From NCBI RefSeq assembly GCF_010692725.1, contig NZ_JAAFZB010000096.1, positions 372,001 through 436,000 on the forward strand: DNA of 64,000 bases. Reading direction: 5' to 3'. The notes below the pieces were generated by a model. That model was not told the DNA's origin. It did not search any database and worked only from the letters and a program-made list of their open reading frames with translations. Shown here in pieces: positions 63,389 to 64,000 of the stretch (positions are counted from its first letter, which is position 1; every line of letters starts with the position of its first letter). The position numbers and the translations under genes were made by a program. Source of the DNA: Flavihumibacter soli (lineage in GTDB: Bacteria; Bacteroidota; Bacteroidia; Sphingobacteriales; Sphingobacteriaceae).

Positions 63389-64000
63389 ATGAAAGCACTT
63401 CTTACGGTTCTATTCTTTTTTAGTATACAATCCGTTTTCGCCCAAACCAAAATAATCAATAGCCAATATGAAAACGGGACTTTAAAAAAAGGATATAAGG
63501 ATAGTATCTGGCGATATTATGATAAGCCGGGAGAACTTGCATTAGAGATTAACTACAGTACCGCCAAACTTTTGTACCTGAAACCCGATACTTCTGAATT
63601 TGTCATAAAAATCAATGATCAATGGGCAAAGTCTAAATTAGACGCTCAGCCTCGATACCTTGGAAGTATGACTGTTTTCATGGGTTCACTTCAACGAAGT
63701 GTAAGATATCCGGCACGGGCTCGAAGCAATGAAACTGCCGGTAAGTTTTATGTGACTTTTGAAATAGATACGATAGGGAGGGCGGGCAATTATCAGGTTA
63801 TTAATGATATCGGTGATGACTGTGGCAAAGAGGCGATTAATGCACTCAAGCAAATCCCCAATTATTGGCTGCCTGCACAGAGGAATGGAAAAGCTTATGC
63901 TTCTAAATTCATTTTACCCCTTAAATTTGAAATGATTGTGGGTAACCGGGAAATTGTTCCCCAGAAAAGTAAATCCACAGAACTTCCCCTTGCAAAGGCG
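63389..64000 (+). CDS. TonB C-terminal-like protein (partial)
   Basis: The frame starts at ATG 63389 with signal peptide MKALLTVLFFFSIQSVFAQ and runs off the right edge after 204 codons. The segment SLQRSVRYPARARSNETAGK, then FYVTFEIDTIGRAG and EAINALKQIPNYWLPAQRNG, is the TonB C-terminal domain pattern (YP-A----G-V-V-F-I---G). It lacks the N-terminal membrane helix of a real TonB, so it is probably a periplasmic protein with a TonB-like fold. Confidence 0.72.
   Translation, partial: MKALLTVLFFFSIQSVFAQTKIINSQYENGTLKKGYKDSIWRYYDKPGELALEINYSTAKLLYLKPDTSEFVIKINDQWAKSKLDAQPRYLGSMTVFMGSLQRSVRYPARARSNETAGKFYVTFEIDTIGRAGNYQVINDIGDDCGKEAINALKQIPNYWLPAQRNGKAYASKFILPLKFEMIVGNREIVPQKSKSTELPLAKA

Overview
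The window is chromosomal DNA of a Bacteroidota bacterium, most likely from the Sphingobacteriales/Chitinophagales side. The signs are a subtilase with a type IX secretion C-terminal tail, a TAnnTTTG-type promoter, weak Shine-Dalgarno use, ImuA/ImuB/DnaE2, a Met-zincin with DUF5117/DUF4953 homology, and the fused DAHP synthase-chorismate mutase of this phylum. There is one tRNA and no rRNA, prophage or CRISPR array.

Layout. 1-2.4 kb: the end of a Gfo/Idh/MocA oxidoreductase, then a complete IS110-family element inserted in a dispersed repeat. 2.5-12.2 kb: a ferritin-VIT1 iron exporter, CorA, a DUF1543 protein, an FAD/NAD-binding protein, a lipoprotein, the cydAB oxidase and an NAD(P)-binding protein, separated by paired REP-like hairpin units. 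12.3-13.6 kb: three tandem blocks of a 13-bp palindrome, the middle one carrying an IS200-like REP-associated (RAYT) transposase. 13.7-26 kb: an SMP-30 lipoprotein, a small lipoprotein, a zinc metalloprotease and the imuA-imuB / dnaE2 mutagenic polymerase set, with six copies and one fragment of a structured repeat of about 300-360 bp in the gaps. 26-33 kb: a GNAT enzyme, a TPR histidine kinase and a very large Cache-containing membrane protein of unknown role. 33.6-36.9 kb: tRNA-Met(CAT), small conserved genes and proline dehydrogenase. 36.9-43 kb: an S4 protein, aroB, then a leader-controlled operon pheA - DAHP synthase/chorismate mutase - aroA - aroC. 43-64 kb: an S9 peptidase, a TspO-like protein, photolyase with a truncated PfpI remnant, purN-purH, mreBCD-mrdA-rodA, tdk, the T9SS subtilase, a lone response regulator, an alkaline-phosphatase-superfamily protein and the start of a TonB-like protein.

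Three regulatory or mobile systems can be read directly from the bases. (1) The IS110 left end has the whole architecture of a bridge RNA: two loops whose four guide segments match the element's own target halves and its own donor ends, with a TC core. (2) Upstream of pheA there is a textbook attenuator: a Bacteroidota promoter, a 20-codon leader with a Tyr/Phe run and one Trp codon, an antiterminator arm and a rho-independent terminator. (3) The repeats around the mutasome genes show compensatory changes in several helices, so the folded form appears to be under selection. The rest of the window is ordinary housekeeping gene content.
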